NCBI RefSeq assembly: GCF_014649835.1
Contig: NZ_BMTU01000009.1
Location: 62,001 to 126,000, forward strand
Direction: 5' to 3'
DNA from: Streptomyces pilosus
Lineage (GTDB): Bacteria; Actinomycetota; Actinomycetes; Streptomycetales; Streptomycetaceae
DNA: 64,000 nt
Shown: piece after piece, positions 52,895-61,008 of the stretch
How positions within the stretch are numbered: position 1 is the first letter of the stretch
Layout: each line of letters starts with the position of its first letter
The notes under the pieces: generated by a model
The model's database searches: none
Told to the model about the DNA's origin: nothing
Seen by the model: only the letters and a program-made list of their open reading frames with translations
Translations under genes and position numbers: made by a program

Positions 52895-53670
52895 CCGGAC
52901 TGCGGTACGTCTACGCGGTCTGCCGCCCGTTCGGCACACCGCTGCAGGCGCAGCTCACCGGGGTCGGCGGCGATCCGCCCCGGCTGCTGCCGCACGGCGA
53001 CCTGGTGGCGGTGGTCAGCCATGTGCCTGAAGGGGACTTCGGTGAGGAGCCGCTGCGCGCCCGGCTGGAGGACCTCGACTGGCTGACCGCGGTCGCCCGC
53101 GCCCACCAGGGCGTGATCGACGCGCTCACCACCGTCACGACCCCGCTGCCGCTGCGGCTCGGCACCGTGTTCCGCGACGACAGCGGCGTACGGACGATGC
53201 TCGAGGCGCGGGACGAGGACTTCCACCGCACCCTGGACCGGCTGGAGGGCCGGGTCGAGTGGGGAGTGAAGGTGTTCGTCGAGGCGGAGCAGCCGGAGCA
53301 GGCGCCCGCGGCGCCCGCTCCGAAGCCCGCCTCCGGGCGGGACTACCTCCGGCAGCGGCGGCAGCAGACCAAGTCGCGCGAGGACCTGTGGCAGCAGGCC
53401 GAGATCCTCGCGACCGATCTGCACCGAATCCTGTCCGAGAGCGCCGAGGACTCACGGCTGCACGCCCCGCAGAATCCCGCGCTCTCCGGCGCGACCGGAC
53501 GCAATGTGCTCAATGCCGCCTATCTCGTGCCGAGGGCGAAGTCCGAGGAGTTCGTGGAACGGGTGGACCGGACGAAGGACGGAATCCCCGGAATCCGCGT
53601 CGAACTCACGGGCCCCTGGGCGGCCTATTCGTTCGCCGGTGAGGAATCGGCCGGGAAGGAGAGCGCGTGA
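52891..53670 (+). CDS. gvpL: Gas vesicle protein GvpL (second GvpF/L protein)
   Basis: A 259-aa GvpF/L-family protein: LRYVYAVCRP, LPLRLGTVFRDD and GIRVELTGPWAAYSFAGEE match the family's start, middle and end. An insert around residues 130-170 is Pro/Ala- and Arg/Gln-rich. It starts with GTG at 52891 and overlaps gvpS by 4 bases. Confidence 0.92.
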   Translation: MTGLRYVYAVCRPFGTPLQAQLTGVGGDPPRLLPHGDLVAVVSHVPEGDFGEEPLRARLEDLDWLTAVARAHQGVIDALTTVTTPLPLRLGTVFRDDSGVRTMLEARDEDFHRTLDRLEGRVEWGVKVFVEAEQPEQAPAAPAPKPASGRDYLRQRRQQTKSREDLWQQAEILATDLHRILSESAEDSRLHAPQNPALSGATGRNVLNAAYLVPRAKSEEFVERVDRTKDGIPGIRVELTGPWAAYSFAGEESAGKESA

Positions 53671-53855
53671 CCGTCGTCGAACGCCGCGAGATAGCCCTGG
53701 TGGACCTGCTCGACCGGCTGCTGGCCGGAGGCGTCGTCATCAAGGGCGACATCACCTTGCGCATCGCGGACGTCGACCTGGTCCGCATCGACCTCAACGC
53801 GCTCATCAGCTCGGTGAACGCGCAGGTCCCGTCCCCCTTCGAGGAGTCGCTGTGA
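53667..53855 (+). CDS. gvpS: Gas vesicle protein GvpS
   Basis: A 62-aa GvpA-like protein without any tail: LVDLLDRLLAGGVVIKGDIT...VDLVRIDLNALISSV. It is the shortest of the three GvpA paralogues in this operon. GTG at 53667 overlaps gvpL and its stop overlaps gvpK. Confidence 0.9.
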   Translation: MTVVERREIALVDLLDRLLAGGVVIKGDITLRIADVDLVRIDLNALISSVNAQVPSPFEESL

Positions 53856-54175
53856 CGGCCGCCCCCGACCACGACCACCGTGTCGAACCCCACGGCAGCA
53901 GGCGCCGGCGGCTCGACCTGGAGCCGGACACGGTCGAACGCGACCTGATGAAACTGGTGCTCACCGTCGTGGAACTGCTGCGCCAGCTCATGGAACGCCA
54001 GGCGCTGCGCCGTTTCGACGAGGGCGGCCTGACCGAGGAGCAGGAGGAGCGGGTGGGGCTCACCCTCATGCTGCTCGAGGACCGGATGGCGGAGCTGCGC
54101 AACCGCTACGGGCTGCGGCCCGAGGACCTCAACCTGGACCTCGGGCCGCTCGGGCCGCTGCTGCCCCGGGAGTGA
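53852..54175 (+). CDS. gvpK: Gas vesicle protein GvpK
   Basis: A 107-aa helical protein with the GvpK core (LMKLVLTVVELLRQLMERQA, LTEEQEERVGLTLMLLEDRM). Last gene of the operon, followed by a very long hairpin. No gvpN ATPase or gvpC is present in the window. Confidence 0.92.
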   Translation: MTAAPDHDHRVEPHGSRRRRLDLEPDTVERDLMKLVLTVVELLRQLMERQALRRFDEGGLTEEQEERVGLTLMLLEDRMAELRNRYGLRPEDLNLDLGPLGPLLPRE

Positions 54176-54217
54176 CGTCCCCCCGGCCTGCATACGGCGG
54201 AAGTGCCGAATGCCTTC

Positions 54218-54264
54218 GGAACCAGGAATTCCCCGGGACGCGGTCCCGGGGAATTCCTGGTTCC
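54218..54264. terminator. Perfect 22-bp inverted repeat after gvpK
   Basis: Arms 54218-54239 and 54243-54264 pair without mismatch around a 3-nt loop. It separates the gas vesicle operon from the convergent methyltransferase gene. Confidence 0.85.
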
Positions 54265-54317
54265 AGATGCTGTAAAAACCAGAGGCTGTAAAAAACTGGT
54301 TCCAGAGGCTGTGAAAG
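54264..54317. repeat. Three imperfect direct repeats, AT-rich
   Basis: CAGAKGCTGTRAAA occurs at 54264, 54280 and 54303. CTGGTTCCAGA also occurs twice, at the end of the big hairpin and at 54296. The A-runs are unusual for this genome. It may be the remnant of a duplicated terminator arm. Confidence 0.6.
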
Positions 54318-54324
54318 AAGCGAT

Positions 54325-55146
54325 TCAGGCTTCCTTGCGGCAGAGGACCTCTCCGTGCAGCACGCTGAACCAGCCGTCCTCCCGCGCGCCCCACTCCCGC
54401 CACGCCGCGGCCACCTCCCGCAGTTCCTCCCGGGTGGCGTGGCCCCCTTCGACGGCCCGCCCGGCGTACGCCGACGCCACCGTGCGGTCCGCCCACAGGC
54501 CGCTCCACCAGGACCGCTCCGCGGCGGTCGAGAAGGTCCAGGTGCCCGAACCCGCCGTGACGTCGGTGAAGCCCGCGGCGAGCGCCCAGGACTTCAGCCG
54601 CCGTCCGGCGTCCGGCTCGCCCCCGTTGGCCCGGGCCACCCGCCGGTACAGGTCCAGCCAGCCGTCCATGCCCGGTGACGCCGGGTACCAGGTCATCGCC
54701 GCGTAGTCCGAGTCCCGCACCGCGACCAGGCCGCCCGGCGCGGTCACCCGCCGCATCTCGCGCAGCGCCCGCACCGGGTCGCCCACGTGCTGGAGCACCT
54801 GGTGGGCATGGACCACGCAGAAGGTGTCGTCCGGGTGGTCCAGCGCGTGCACGTCGCCCACCGCGAAGTCGACGTTCGTCAGCCCCCGCTCGCCGGCCAC
54901 CTGCCGGGCCCGTTCCAGGATCTCCGGCTCCCGGTCGACGCCGGTGACGTGGCCGTCGGGGACGAGCGCCGCCAGGTCGGCGGTGATCGTGCCCGGCCCG
55001 CACCCGATGTCCAGGATCCGCATGTGGGGCCGCAGGGCCCCGAGAAGATACGCCGCCGAGTTCTCGGCGGTCCGCCAGGTGTGCGACCGCAGCACCGACT
55101 CGTGGTGCCCGTGCGTGTAGACGGCGGTCTCCCGCGCTTCCGGCAT
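54325..55146 (-). CDS. SAM-dependent methyltransferase, UbiE/COQ5-like
   Basis: A 273-aa class I methyltransferase. Motif I is RILDIGCGPGTITADLAALV, followed by VTGVDREPEILERARQVA and the motif DTFCVVHAHQVLQHVGDP. The substrate is unknown. ATG at 55146 (MPEARETAV) follows GGAAGGGG; the frame extends upstream but into the divergent ABC-F promoter. It converges on the gvp operon. Confidence 0.9.
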   Translation of the reverse strand: MPEARETAVYTHGHHESVLRSHTWRTAENSAAYLLGALRPHMRILDIGCGPGTITADLAALVPDGHVTGVDREPEILERARQVAGERGLTNVDFAVGDVHALDHPDDTFCVVHAHQVLQHVGDPVRALREMRRVTAPGGLVAVRDSDYAAMTWYPASPGMDGWLDLYRRVARANGGEPDAGRRLKSWALAAGFTDVTAGSGTWTFSTAAERSWWSGLWADRTVASAYAGRAVEGGHATREELREVAAAWREWGAREDGWFSVLHGEVLCRKEA

Positions 55147-55292
55147 GCCGAACCCACCCCTTCCACCCTCGTAGGAGGGCTCCCACGCTACGCCTCGTGG
55201 TCGCATGCTGAGACCTCTGTATCGCATGGTGGGACGCGGTCGCGTCGAAACCCGTTTGCCACCCGCGCGGGGGACCCCGCACAATCCCCACC

Positions 55293-56912
55293 ATGGGCCA
55301 TCTGGAAGCAGCACATCTGGAGTACTACCTCCCTGACGGGAGGGCCCTCCTGGGCGATGTGTCCTTCCGGGTCGGGGAAGGCGCGGTCATGGCCCTGGTG
55401 GGCCCCAACGGCGCGGGCAAGACGACCCTGCTCCGTCTCCTCGCCGGTGAGCTGAAGCCGCACGGCGGATCGGTCACCGTCACCGGCGGCCTCGGCGTCA
55501 TGCGCCAGTTCGTCGGCTCCGTACGGGACGAGACGACGGTGCGCGACCTGCTGGTCTCCGTCGCCACACCCCGGATCCGGGAGGCGGCCCACGCCGTCGA
55601 CCGGGCCGAGCACGCCCTCCTCACCGTCGACGACGAGGCCGCCCAGCTCGCCTACGCCCAGGCGCTCGCCGACTGGGCCGAGGCCCGCGGCTACGAGGCG
55701 GAGACGCTGTGGGACATGTGCACCACGGCCGCGCTCGGCATTCCCTACGACAAGGCGCAGTGGCGCGAGGTGCGCACCCTCTCCGGAGGTGAGCAGAAGC
55801 GTCTGGTCCTCGAGGCGCTGCTGCGCGGCACCGACCAGGTACTGCTGCTCGACGAGCCGGACAACTACCTCGACGTACCCGGCAAGCGCTGGCTGGAGGA
55901 ACGGCTGGCGGAGACCCGCAAGACCGTCCTGTTCGTCTCCCACGACCGCGAACTCCTCGCCCGCGCCGCCCAGCGCATCGTCTCCCTCGAACCGAGCCCC
56001 ACCGGCGCCGACGCCTGGGTGCACGGCGCCGGTTTCGCCACCTACCACGACGCCCGCCGTGAACGCTTCGCCCGCTTCGAGGAGCTGCGCCGGCGCTGGG
56101 ACGAGAAGCACGCCCAGCTCAAGAAGCTCGTACTGAACCTGCGCCAGGCCGCGGCCAACAGCCCCGACATGGCCTCCCGCTACCAGGCGGCCCAGACCAG
56201 GCTGCGCAAGTTCGAGGAGGCGGGGCCGCCGCCGGAGCCGCCGCGCGAGCAGAACATCACCATGCGCCTGAAGGGCGGCCGGACCGGAGTCCGCGCGCTC
56301 ACCTGCGAGCGGCTGGAGCTCAGCGGCCTGATGAAGCCGTTCGACCTGGAGGTGTTCTACGGGGAGCGGGTCGCCGTGCTCGGCTCCAACGGCTCCGGGA
56401 AGTCGCACTTCCTGCGGCTGCTCGCCGGGGACGAGGTGGCCCACACCGGCGGGTGGCGCCTGGGCGCCCGCGTCGTCCCCGGCCACTTCGCGCAGACGCA
56501 CGCCCACCCGGAACTGGAGGGCCGCACGCTGCTGGACATCCTGTGGAAGGAACACGCCCAGGACCGGGGCGCCGCCATGTCCCGGCTGCGCCGCTACGAG
56601 CTGACCGGCCAGGCCGAGCAGACCTTCGAACGGCTCTCCGGCGGCCAGCAGGCCCGCTTCCAGATCCTGCTGCTCGAACTCCAGGGCGTCACCGCCCTGC
56701 TGCTCGACGAGCCGACGGACAACCTCGACCTGGAATCCGCGGAGGCGCTGCAGGAGGGTCTGGAGGCGTTCGAGGGCACGGTCCTCGCCGTCACCCACGA
56801 CCGCTGGTTCGCCCGCTCCTTCGACCGCTACCTGGTCTTCGGCAGCGACGGCCACGTCCGTGAGACCCCCCACCCCGTCTGGGACGAACGCCGCGTCGAA
56901 CGCACCCGCTGA
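55293..56912 (+). CDS. ABC-F family ATPase
   Basis: A 539-aa soluble protein with two ABC cassettes and no membrane domain. Walker A motifs are GPNGAGKTT (~37) and GSNGSGKSH (~365), signatures LSGGEQKR and LSGGQQAR, Walker B LLLDEPDNYLD and LLLDEPTDNLD. A charged helical linker (~250-320) is the P-site tRNA-interaction motif region. ABC-F proteins act on the ribosome in translation rescue or antibiotic resistance. ATG at 55293 shares a 146-bp divergent region with the methyltransferase. Confidence 0.92.
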   Translation: MGHLEAAHLEYYLPDGRALLGDVSFRVGEGAVMALVGPNGAGKTTLLRLLAGELKPHGGSVTVTGGLGVMRQFVGSVRDETTVRDLLVSVATPRIREAAHAVDRAEHALLTVDDEAAQLAYAQALADWAEARGYEAETLWDMCTTAALGIPYDKAQWREVRTLSGGEQKRLVLEALLRGTDQVLLLDEPDNYLDVPGKRWLEERLAETRKTVLFVSHDRELLARAAQRIVSLEPSPTGADAWVHGAGFATYHDARRERFARFEELRRRWDEKHAQLKKLVLNLRQAAANSPDMASRYQAAQTRLRKFEEAGPPPEPPREQNITMRLKGGRTGVRALTCERLELSGLMKPFDLEVFYGERVAVLGSNGSGKSHFLRLLAGDEVAHTGGWRLGARVVPGHFAQTHAHPELEGRTLLDILWKEHAQDRGAAMSRLRRYELTGQAEQTFERLSGGQQARFQILLLELQGVTALLLDEPTDNLDLESAEALQEGLEAFEGTVLAVTHDRWFARSFDRYLVFGSDGHVRETPHPVWDERRVERTR

Positions 56913-56925
56913 TCACCCGAGGGGC

Positions 56926-56966
56926 GCGGGGAACCGCGCGGAACGGGGGTCCGGGGCAGAGCCCCC
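56926..56966. repeat. Streptomyces-type intergenic GC repeat
   Basis: GGGGGTCCGGGGCAGAGCCC (from 56945) preceded by GGGGCGCGGGGAACCGCGCG. From memory this pair is a common intergenic, terminator-like repeat of Streptomyces genomes. It lies between the convergent ABC-F and baeRF genes. Confidence 0.6.
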
Positions 56967-57009
56967 GCGGACGGCACGGGAAGGGGGTGGGGGCGCAAGA
57001 AGCCGTGCG

Positions 57010-58116
57010 CTACCAGCGCAGCAACGCCCCCAGCCCTCCGACCGGCGCGTCGTCCCCCGGCCCCGCCGCATCCACCGCCAGCGCGGGCGCCCCCGTCGCG
57101 ACCACCGACCGGATCAGCGCGTCGTCCGCCCGCGCCGCCCAGGAGTTCTGCTCACCCAGCACCTTGAGGTCCGTCCGCCGCACCGCCAGCTGGTCCGGAT
57201 CCTCACCGATCCACACCTCCCGGTGCGCGTCCGGTCCGTCCGTCCGGATCAGCAGCTCGTCGATCCGGTGCTCCCGCGCGGCCTCGACCAGCGCCGGCAC
57301 GCCCTCCACGGCACCCGCGCGGCCCTCGCCGTCCGGGCCGCGGGCGGCGAGGAACCGCTCCAGCTCCTCGGCGGCACGCGCGTGGACGTGCTCCGCGCGG
57401 ATCCGTTCGACGTCGCCGTCGAGCAGCCGGCTGCCCGCACCGTGCGACGCCTCGGCCACCCGGCCGTGCAGCCGCTGCGGCAGCCGATCCCGCACGGCCC
57501 GCCGCTCACGGTCGTCACCGACGACGATCAGCAGGTCCGCGCCGGTCTCCTCCTGGCAGACGGCGAGCGCGTCGGCGATCTCCGCGGCGTTGTGCTCCCA
57601 GGTGTTCTCCACCCGCAGCTGGAAGTGCCGCTCCGACCAGTCGGAGGAGGCGGTCCGGTGCAGCGGCCACTGGCGCCCGGTGACACCGCCCGCGTCGTCC
57701 CGGCCCAGCGCACTGCGCAGTTCGAAGTCCGCGCCCCTGCGGTCCACATAGGCGATCACGCACACCGGGTCCTCGCCCGCCAGGTCCAGCAGCGGCGCTA
57801 CCCGCGGCAACGGGGCCCACTCCGCCCCCTCGCGCCGCGGGGACCGGGCCAGCGGCGGGTCGAGCACCACCTCGCCGTCCCGGGCGAACAGGGCGCGGCC
57901 GTGCGGTTCCGCGGAGTGCCCCAGTTCCTCGATCGCGTGCCGCACCGCCCGGCAGGTCGCTTCGTCGGCGCCCTGCCCGGCCAGTTCCCGCGCCATGGCC
58001 TGCGCGGTCAGCCGGCGCTCGTCGGGCGTGCTCTCCGTGTGCCGCGAGGTGTCGACGTACACCGAGGCCCAGGGCCCGGGACGTTCGTAGAGTGGATGGA
58101 GGAATGCGAGTTCCAT
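57010..58116 (-). CDS. Rv2629/Balon-like ribosome-associated protein (baeRF family 2)
   Basis: A 368-aa protein of the bacterial eRF1-like group. It matches mycobacterial Rv2629 in layout: PGPWASVYVDTSRHTES at the N-terminus, GRALFARDGEVVL, APLLDLAGEDPVCVIAYVDR, and the end VGGLGALLRW. Balon, the recently described Pelota-like hibernation factor, belongs to this group, so binding to idle ribosomes with EF-Tu is likely. ATG at 58116 follows GGGAGGGA. A SigB-type promoter lies upstream, consistent with stress induction. Confidence 0.82.
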   Translation of the reverse strand: MELAFLHPLYERPGPWASVYVDTSRHTESTPDERRLTAQAMARELAGQGADEATCRAVRHAIEELGHSAEPHGRALFARDGEVVLDPPLARSPRREGAEWAPLPRVAPLLDLAGEDPVCVIAYVDRRGADFELRSALGRDDAGGVTGRQWPLHRTASSDWSERHFQLRVENTWEHNAAEIADALAVCQEETGADLLIVVGDDRERRAVRDRLPQRLHGRVAEASHGAGSRLLDGDVERIRAEHVHARAAEELERFLAARGPDGEGRAGAVEGVPALVEAAREHRIDELLIRTDGPDAHREVWIGEDPDQLAVRRTDLKVLGEQNSWAARADDALIRSVVATGAPALAVDAAGPGDDAPVGGLGALLRW

Positions 58117-58163
58117 GAGTCCCTCCCGTAGCCGTTCGGGGTGGTGCCTGTGCCGCCGGGCGG

Positions 58164-58188
58164 GTACCCGGAGCCCATGGACGCACAC
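58164..58188 (-). promoter_or_regulatory. SigB-type promoter of the Balon-like gene
   Basis: Minus strand: GTGT (58188-58185), 15-base spacer, GGGTAC (58169-58164). Predicted start near 58157, leader about 40 bases. The -10 is half of a palindrome, GGGTACCC (58162-58169), that could also serve the divergent gene. Confidence 0.5.
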
Positions 58189-58464
58189 GACGAGCGGGGC
58201 ACCACGATGACCGGAGTCGAGCCGAACCGCCTGGACGACCAGCAGCTCATGAAGGAGCTGGAGACCATCCACCGCACGCGCCACGACACGCTGCTGTACG
58301 GCTCCAACGGCGCGCTGCGTGCCCACAACGAGCGGATGGCGCAACTGGAGGGCGAGTACCTGCGCCGCAATCCGCGCCGCCCGGTGGCCGCGGGCCGCAC
58401 CCGTGAGGGAGCCCGCGAACGGAACGCCGCGGACACCACGACGCCCACGACCCCGGGCACCTGA
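58177..58464 (+). CDS. DUF6158-type small protein
   Basis: A 95-aa soluble protein. Core LDDQQLMKELETIHRTRHDT...ALRAHNERMAQLEGEYLRR is helical and charged, as in the DUF6158 group; the tail is Thr/Pro-rich. Function unknown. ATG at 58177 follows CGGAG; ATG at 58207 (MTGVEPNRLDD) is an equally likely start. A weaker SigB-like site (GTGC-N14-GGGTAC) ends 10 bases before the first ATG. Confidence 0.75.
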   Translation: MDAHDERGTTMTGVEPNRLDDQQLMKELETIHRTRHDTLLYGSNGALRAHNERMAQLEGEYLRRNPRRPVAAGRTREGARERNAADTTTPTTPGT

Positions 58465-58536
58465 GCGCCGGCACCACCTGCAGCCCCGGCGACCGGATGC
58501 CCCGCCCCGTGCGACCGGCCGCCCCGAGACGTGCGA

Positions 58537-58564
58537 ACGGGGCCCGCGCGAGCGCGGGCCCCGT
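58537..58564. terminator. Bidirectional terminator
   Basis: A perfect 13-bp stem (ACGGGGCCCGCGC / GCGCGGGCCCCGT) with a 2-nt centre between the convergent small protein and PfpI genes. Confidence 0.85.
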
Positions 58565-58584
58565 CGTGGTGTGCGAGGCGGGCG

Positions 58585-59127
58585 TCAGGCCGCTTCCGCC
58601 CCGAACACCTCCAGATACGTCTCGCAGAACGCCTTCAGGTCGTCCGGCTTGCGGCTGGTGACCAGCTTGTTCGGGCCGTGGTCGCAGACCTTCACCTGCT
58701 CGTCCACCCACGTTCCGCCGGCGTTGCCGATGTCCGTCCGCAGGCTCGGCCAGCTCGTCAGCTCGCGGCCCCGAACGACATCGGCCTCCACCAGGGTCCA
58801 GGGGGCGTGGCAGATCGCGGCGACCGGACGCCCCTGCTCGAAGAAGTCCTTCACGAACGAGACGGCCTTCTCGTCCATGCGCAGGAGGTCCGGGTTGGCC
58901 ACCCCGCCCGGCAGCACGAGCCCGCCGAAGGAGTCCGCCGACGCCTCGCCGACGACCTCCTGCACCGGGAAGGTGTCCGCCTTGTCGAGGTGGTTGAACG
59001 CCTGGATCTTTCCCTGCTCCGTCGACACGAGCACGGGTTCGTGACCGGCGTCCACGGCGGCCTGCCACGGCTCGGTCAGCTCCACCTGCTCGACGCCCTC
59101 GGGTGCGGTCAGGAATGCGATGCGCAT
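58585..59127 (-). CDS. DJ-1/PfpI-family protein
   Basis: A 180-aa class I glutamine-amidotransferase-like protein of the PfpI/YhbO type, linked to stress protection (glycation repair or peptidase claims). The nucleophile elbow is AAICHAPW with C106 and H107; GGLVLPGGVANPD precedes it. ATG at 59127. No SigB-type site was found in its short upstream gap. Confidence 0.9.
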   Translation of the reverse strand: MRIAFLTAPEGVEQVELTEPWQAAVDAGHEPVLVSTEQGKIQAFNHLDKADTFPVQEVVGEASADSFGGLVLPGGVANPDLLRMDEKAVSFVKDFFEQGRPVAAICHAPWTLVEADVVRGRELTSWPSLRTDIGNAGGTWVDEQVKVCDHGPNKLVTSRKPDDLKAFCETYLEVFGAEAA

Positions 59128-59236
59128 GATGGTTCCTACGTCCCTTCGTCAGTCTCCGGCGGCTGTCGTCGCCGCTCTCGTCCGGGCCGCCCGGCCGGTG
59201 CGGGCCGGCGCCGGTCCCCCCGAACCGGGGCCCGGG

Positions 59237-59629
59237 TCAGGCGCTCTCCGTCTCCCGGCTCCGGGTCAGTGCCACCGCCAGCTCCTGGACGCTCTCGTAG
59301 CGGTCCCGCTGCGGCAGCCGCTCCAGCGCCTCGATGAGCGTGTCGGGCGCGTGCCGCCGGTCCAGCGCGCGCATCAGCTCGCGCGGACCCGCGGGGAACG
59401 ACCCGCGGCTCAGGATCCTGGCCAGTTCCAGCCGCACCGACTCCAGTGACGTCGGGCCGCGGCCGGGTGTCACCGGTCCGTACGCGACCTCGGGGTCGTC
59501 GTCGGCGAACGGCTCCGGGTCGTTCCACTCCTCGGTCCGGGTGGGATGCCCGGACCTGAGCAGTCCCTGCAGTTCGTGCTTCATCTCGTCGTCACGGTGG
59601 ACACTGAGCCGGTCACTGCCTCGCTGCAT
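59237..59629 (-). CDS. DUF2795-type protein
   Basis: A 130-aa small acidic protein. The N-terminal half is charged and probably disordered; the C-terminal half (SFPAGPRELMRALDRRHAPDTLIEALERLP) matches the DUF2795 helical fold. Function unknown. ATG at 59629 follows GGAGGGA. A SigB-type promoter lies about 35 bases upstream. Confidence 0.82.
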   Translation of the reverse strand: MQRGSDRLSVHRDDEMKHELQGLLRSGHPTRTEEWNDPEPFADDDPEVAYGPVTPGRGPTSLESVRLELARILSRGSFPAGPRELMRALDRRHAPDTLIEALERLPQRDRYESVQELAVALTRSRETESA

Positions 59630-59663
59630 GTCTCCCTCCAGATCCTTCGGGGGTGCGCACCGC

Positions 59664-59688
59664 GTACCCGGGCAGCCGGGACCGACAC
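59664..59688 (-). promoter_or_regulatory. SigB-type promoter of the DUF2795 gene
   Basis: Minus strand: GTGT (59688-59685), 15-base spacer, GGGTAC (59669-59664). Same hexamers and spacing as the Balon-like gene promoter. Leader about 28 bases. Confidence 0.5.
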
Positions 59689-59788
59689 AGGGTTCGGACG
59701 GTGGATCGGCACGGCCCGGGTTTGCCCGGGGGAGACAGGGAGACCCGGCAGGACACGCCCCCCACGTGCCTCCTGGAAAGGCCAGGCC

Positions 59789-59929
59789 ATGGTGGTGCTC
59801 GCCCTGCTCGTCCCCTCCCTCATGCTCGGCGTGGTCCTGATGCTCGGCCGCTACGAGGACATCCTGCTGCCACCCGTGCAGCCACCCGGGGAACCCGTGG
59901 AGTCCGGACCCGGACGTTTGGGTCGCTGA
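59789..59929 (+). CDS. Small single-helix membrane protein
   Basis: A 46-aa ORF with one hydrophobic helix (VVLALLVPSLMLGVVLMLG) followed by an acidic, Pro-rich cytoplasmic or external tail. ATG at 59789 is preceded by GGAAAGG at 8 bases. Codon third positions are GC-rich, as expected for a real gene. Function unknown. It lies between DUF2795 and the sigma factor. Confidence 0.55.
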   Translation: MVVLALLVPSLMLGVVLMLGRYEDILLPPVQPPGEPVESGPGRLGR

Positions 59930-60072
59930 AGCGGGGGCACGCGCACGGGAAGTGCTTCGGACAGGAGGCACGCCCGTGGAAGCGGCACCCCGCCGCCCCC
60001 GGTGTACCTGTCCACGGTCGGTGCGCCCACCACGGTGACATGCCGAGCACTTCCTAGGGAGTTGCACCGCAG

Positions 60073-60870
60073 ATGCCGATCCGAGCAACCGCGAAGCACC
60101 ACCCGCACGACGACGCCCCCGACACCGCGGCCGCCTTCCGCAGCCTGGCCGCACTGCCCGACGGAGCGGAGCGCGACGCCCTCCGGGACGCGATCGTCGA
60201 GGCGTGGCTGCCCATGGCCGACCGGCTCGCCGGACGGTTCCGCAGCCGCGGCGAGAGCTACGACGACCTGCGCCAGGTGGCCGCGCTGGGCCTGGTGAAG
60301 GCCGTCGACCGGTACGACCCCGGACTCGGCAACGCCTTCGAGAGCTATGCCGTCCCGACCATCACCGGCGAGATCAAGCGGCACTTCCGCGACCACATGT
60401 GGACGCTGCACGTGCCGCGCCGGGTCCAGGACCTGCGCAACCGGGTCCGCAGCGCCTCCCAGGACCTGTCCCAGACCTCCGGCCGGACACCGACCGTGGC
60501 CCAGATCGCCGAGCACTCCGGTCTCAGCGAGGAGGACGTACGCGCCGGTCAGGAGGCGCTGGAGAGCTTCAGCGCGCTCTCCCTGGACGCCGCGCTGCCC
60601 GGCAGCGACGACGGCTACTCGCTGGGCGACGCCCTCGGCGCGCCCGACCCGGCGCTGGACACCGTGGTCGACCGCGAGGCCGTCAAGGACCGGCTGGCCG
60701 AGCTGCCGGAGCGGGAGCGGGCCATCCTCTACATGCGGTTCTTCGACGACATGACCCAGAGCGGCATCGCCGAGGAGCTGGGCATCTCGCAGATGCACGT
60801 CTCCCGGCTGATCAGCCGGAGCTGCGGCCGGGTACGGGATCAGGTCATGAGCGACGCCGGCGGGGAGTGA
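60073..60870 (+). CDS. SigB/SigF-family RNA polymerase sigma factor
   Basis: A 265-aa alternative sigma factor with regions 2 (YDDLRQVAALGLVKAVDRYDP), 3 (LSQTSGRTPTVAQIAEHSGL) and 4 (LPERERAILYMRFFDDMTQS, IAEELGISQMHVSRLISR). It belongs to the stress/sporulation SigB group; by position it may correspond to S. coelicolor SigK, which I recall as SCO6520. No anti-sigma gene adjoins it. ATG at 60073 has only a weak ribosome binding site (AGGGAG is 14 bases away). Confidence 0.93.
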   Translation: MPIRATAKHHPHDDAPDTAAAFRSLAALPDGAERDALRDAIVEAWLPMADRLAGRFRSRGESYDDLRQVAALGLVKAVDRYDPGLGNAFESYAVPTITGEIKRHFRDHMWTLHVPRRVQDLRNRVRSASQDLSQTSGRTPTVAQIAEHSGLSEEDVRAGQEALESFSALSLDAALPGSDDGYSLGDALGAPDPALDTVVDREAVKDRLAELPERERAILYMRFFDDMTQSGIAEELGISQMHVSRLISRSCGRVRDQVMSDAGGE

Positions 60871-61008
60871 CGCGCCCTTCACCCGCCCGGGTGTGCGCGG
60901 TCCCGCCAATGGCGTGCGGCCGCGCGCGGCCCGGCGGCGGGCGGGCTGTGATGGCTGTGGGGCGACCGATCGCCGTGGCCCCGCCCGTCGCTCGAAGGAG
61001 CCCGCACC

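Noticed and set aside
50538..53424. Long minus-strand frames opposite gvpY, gvpZ and gvpJ
   Set aside because: Arg/Ser/Pro-rich mirror of acidic and Lys-rich tails; no start signals.
59948..60054. Inverted repeat GGAAGTGCT ... AGCACTTCC flanking the sigma leader
   Set aside because: Nine-base arms 89 bases apart could occur by chance; no second support.
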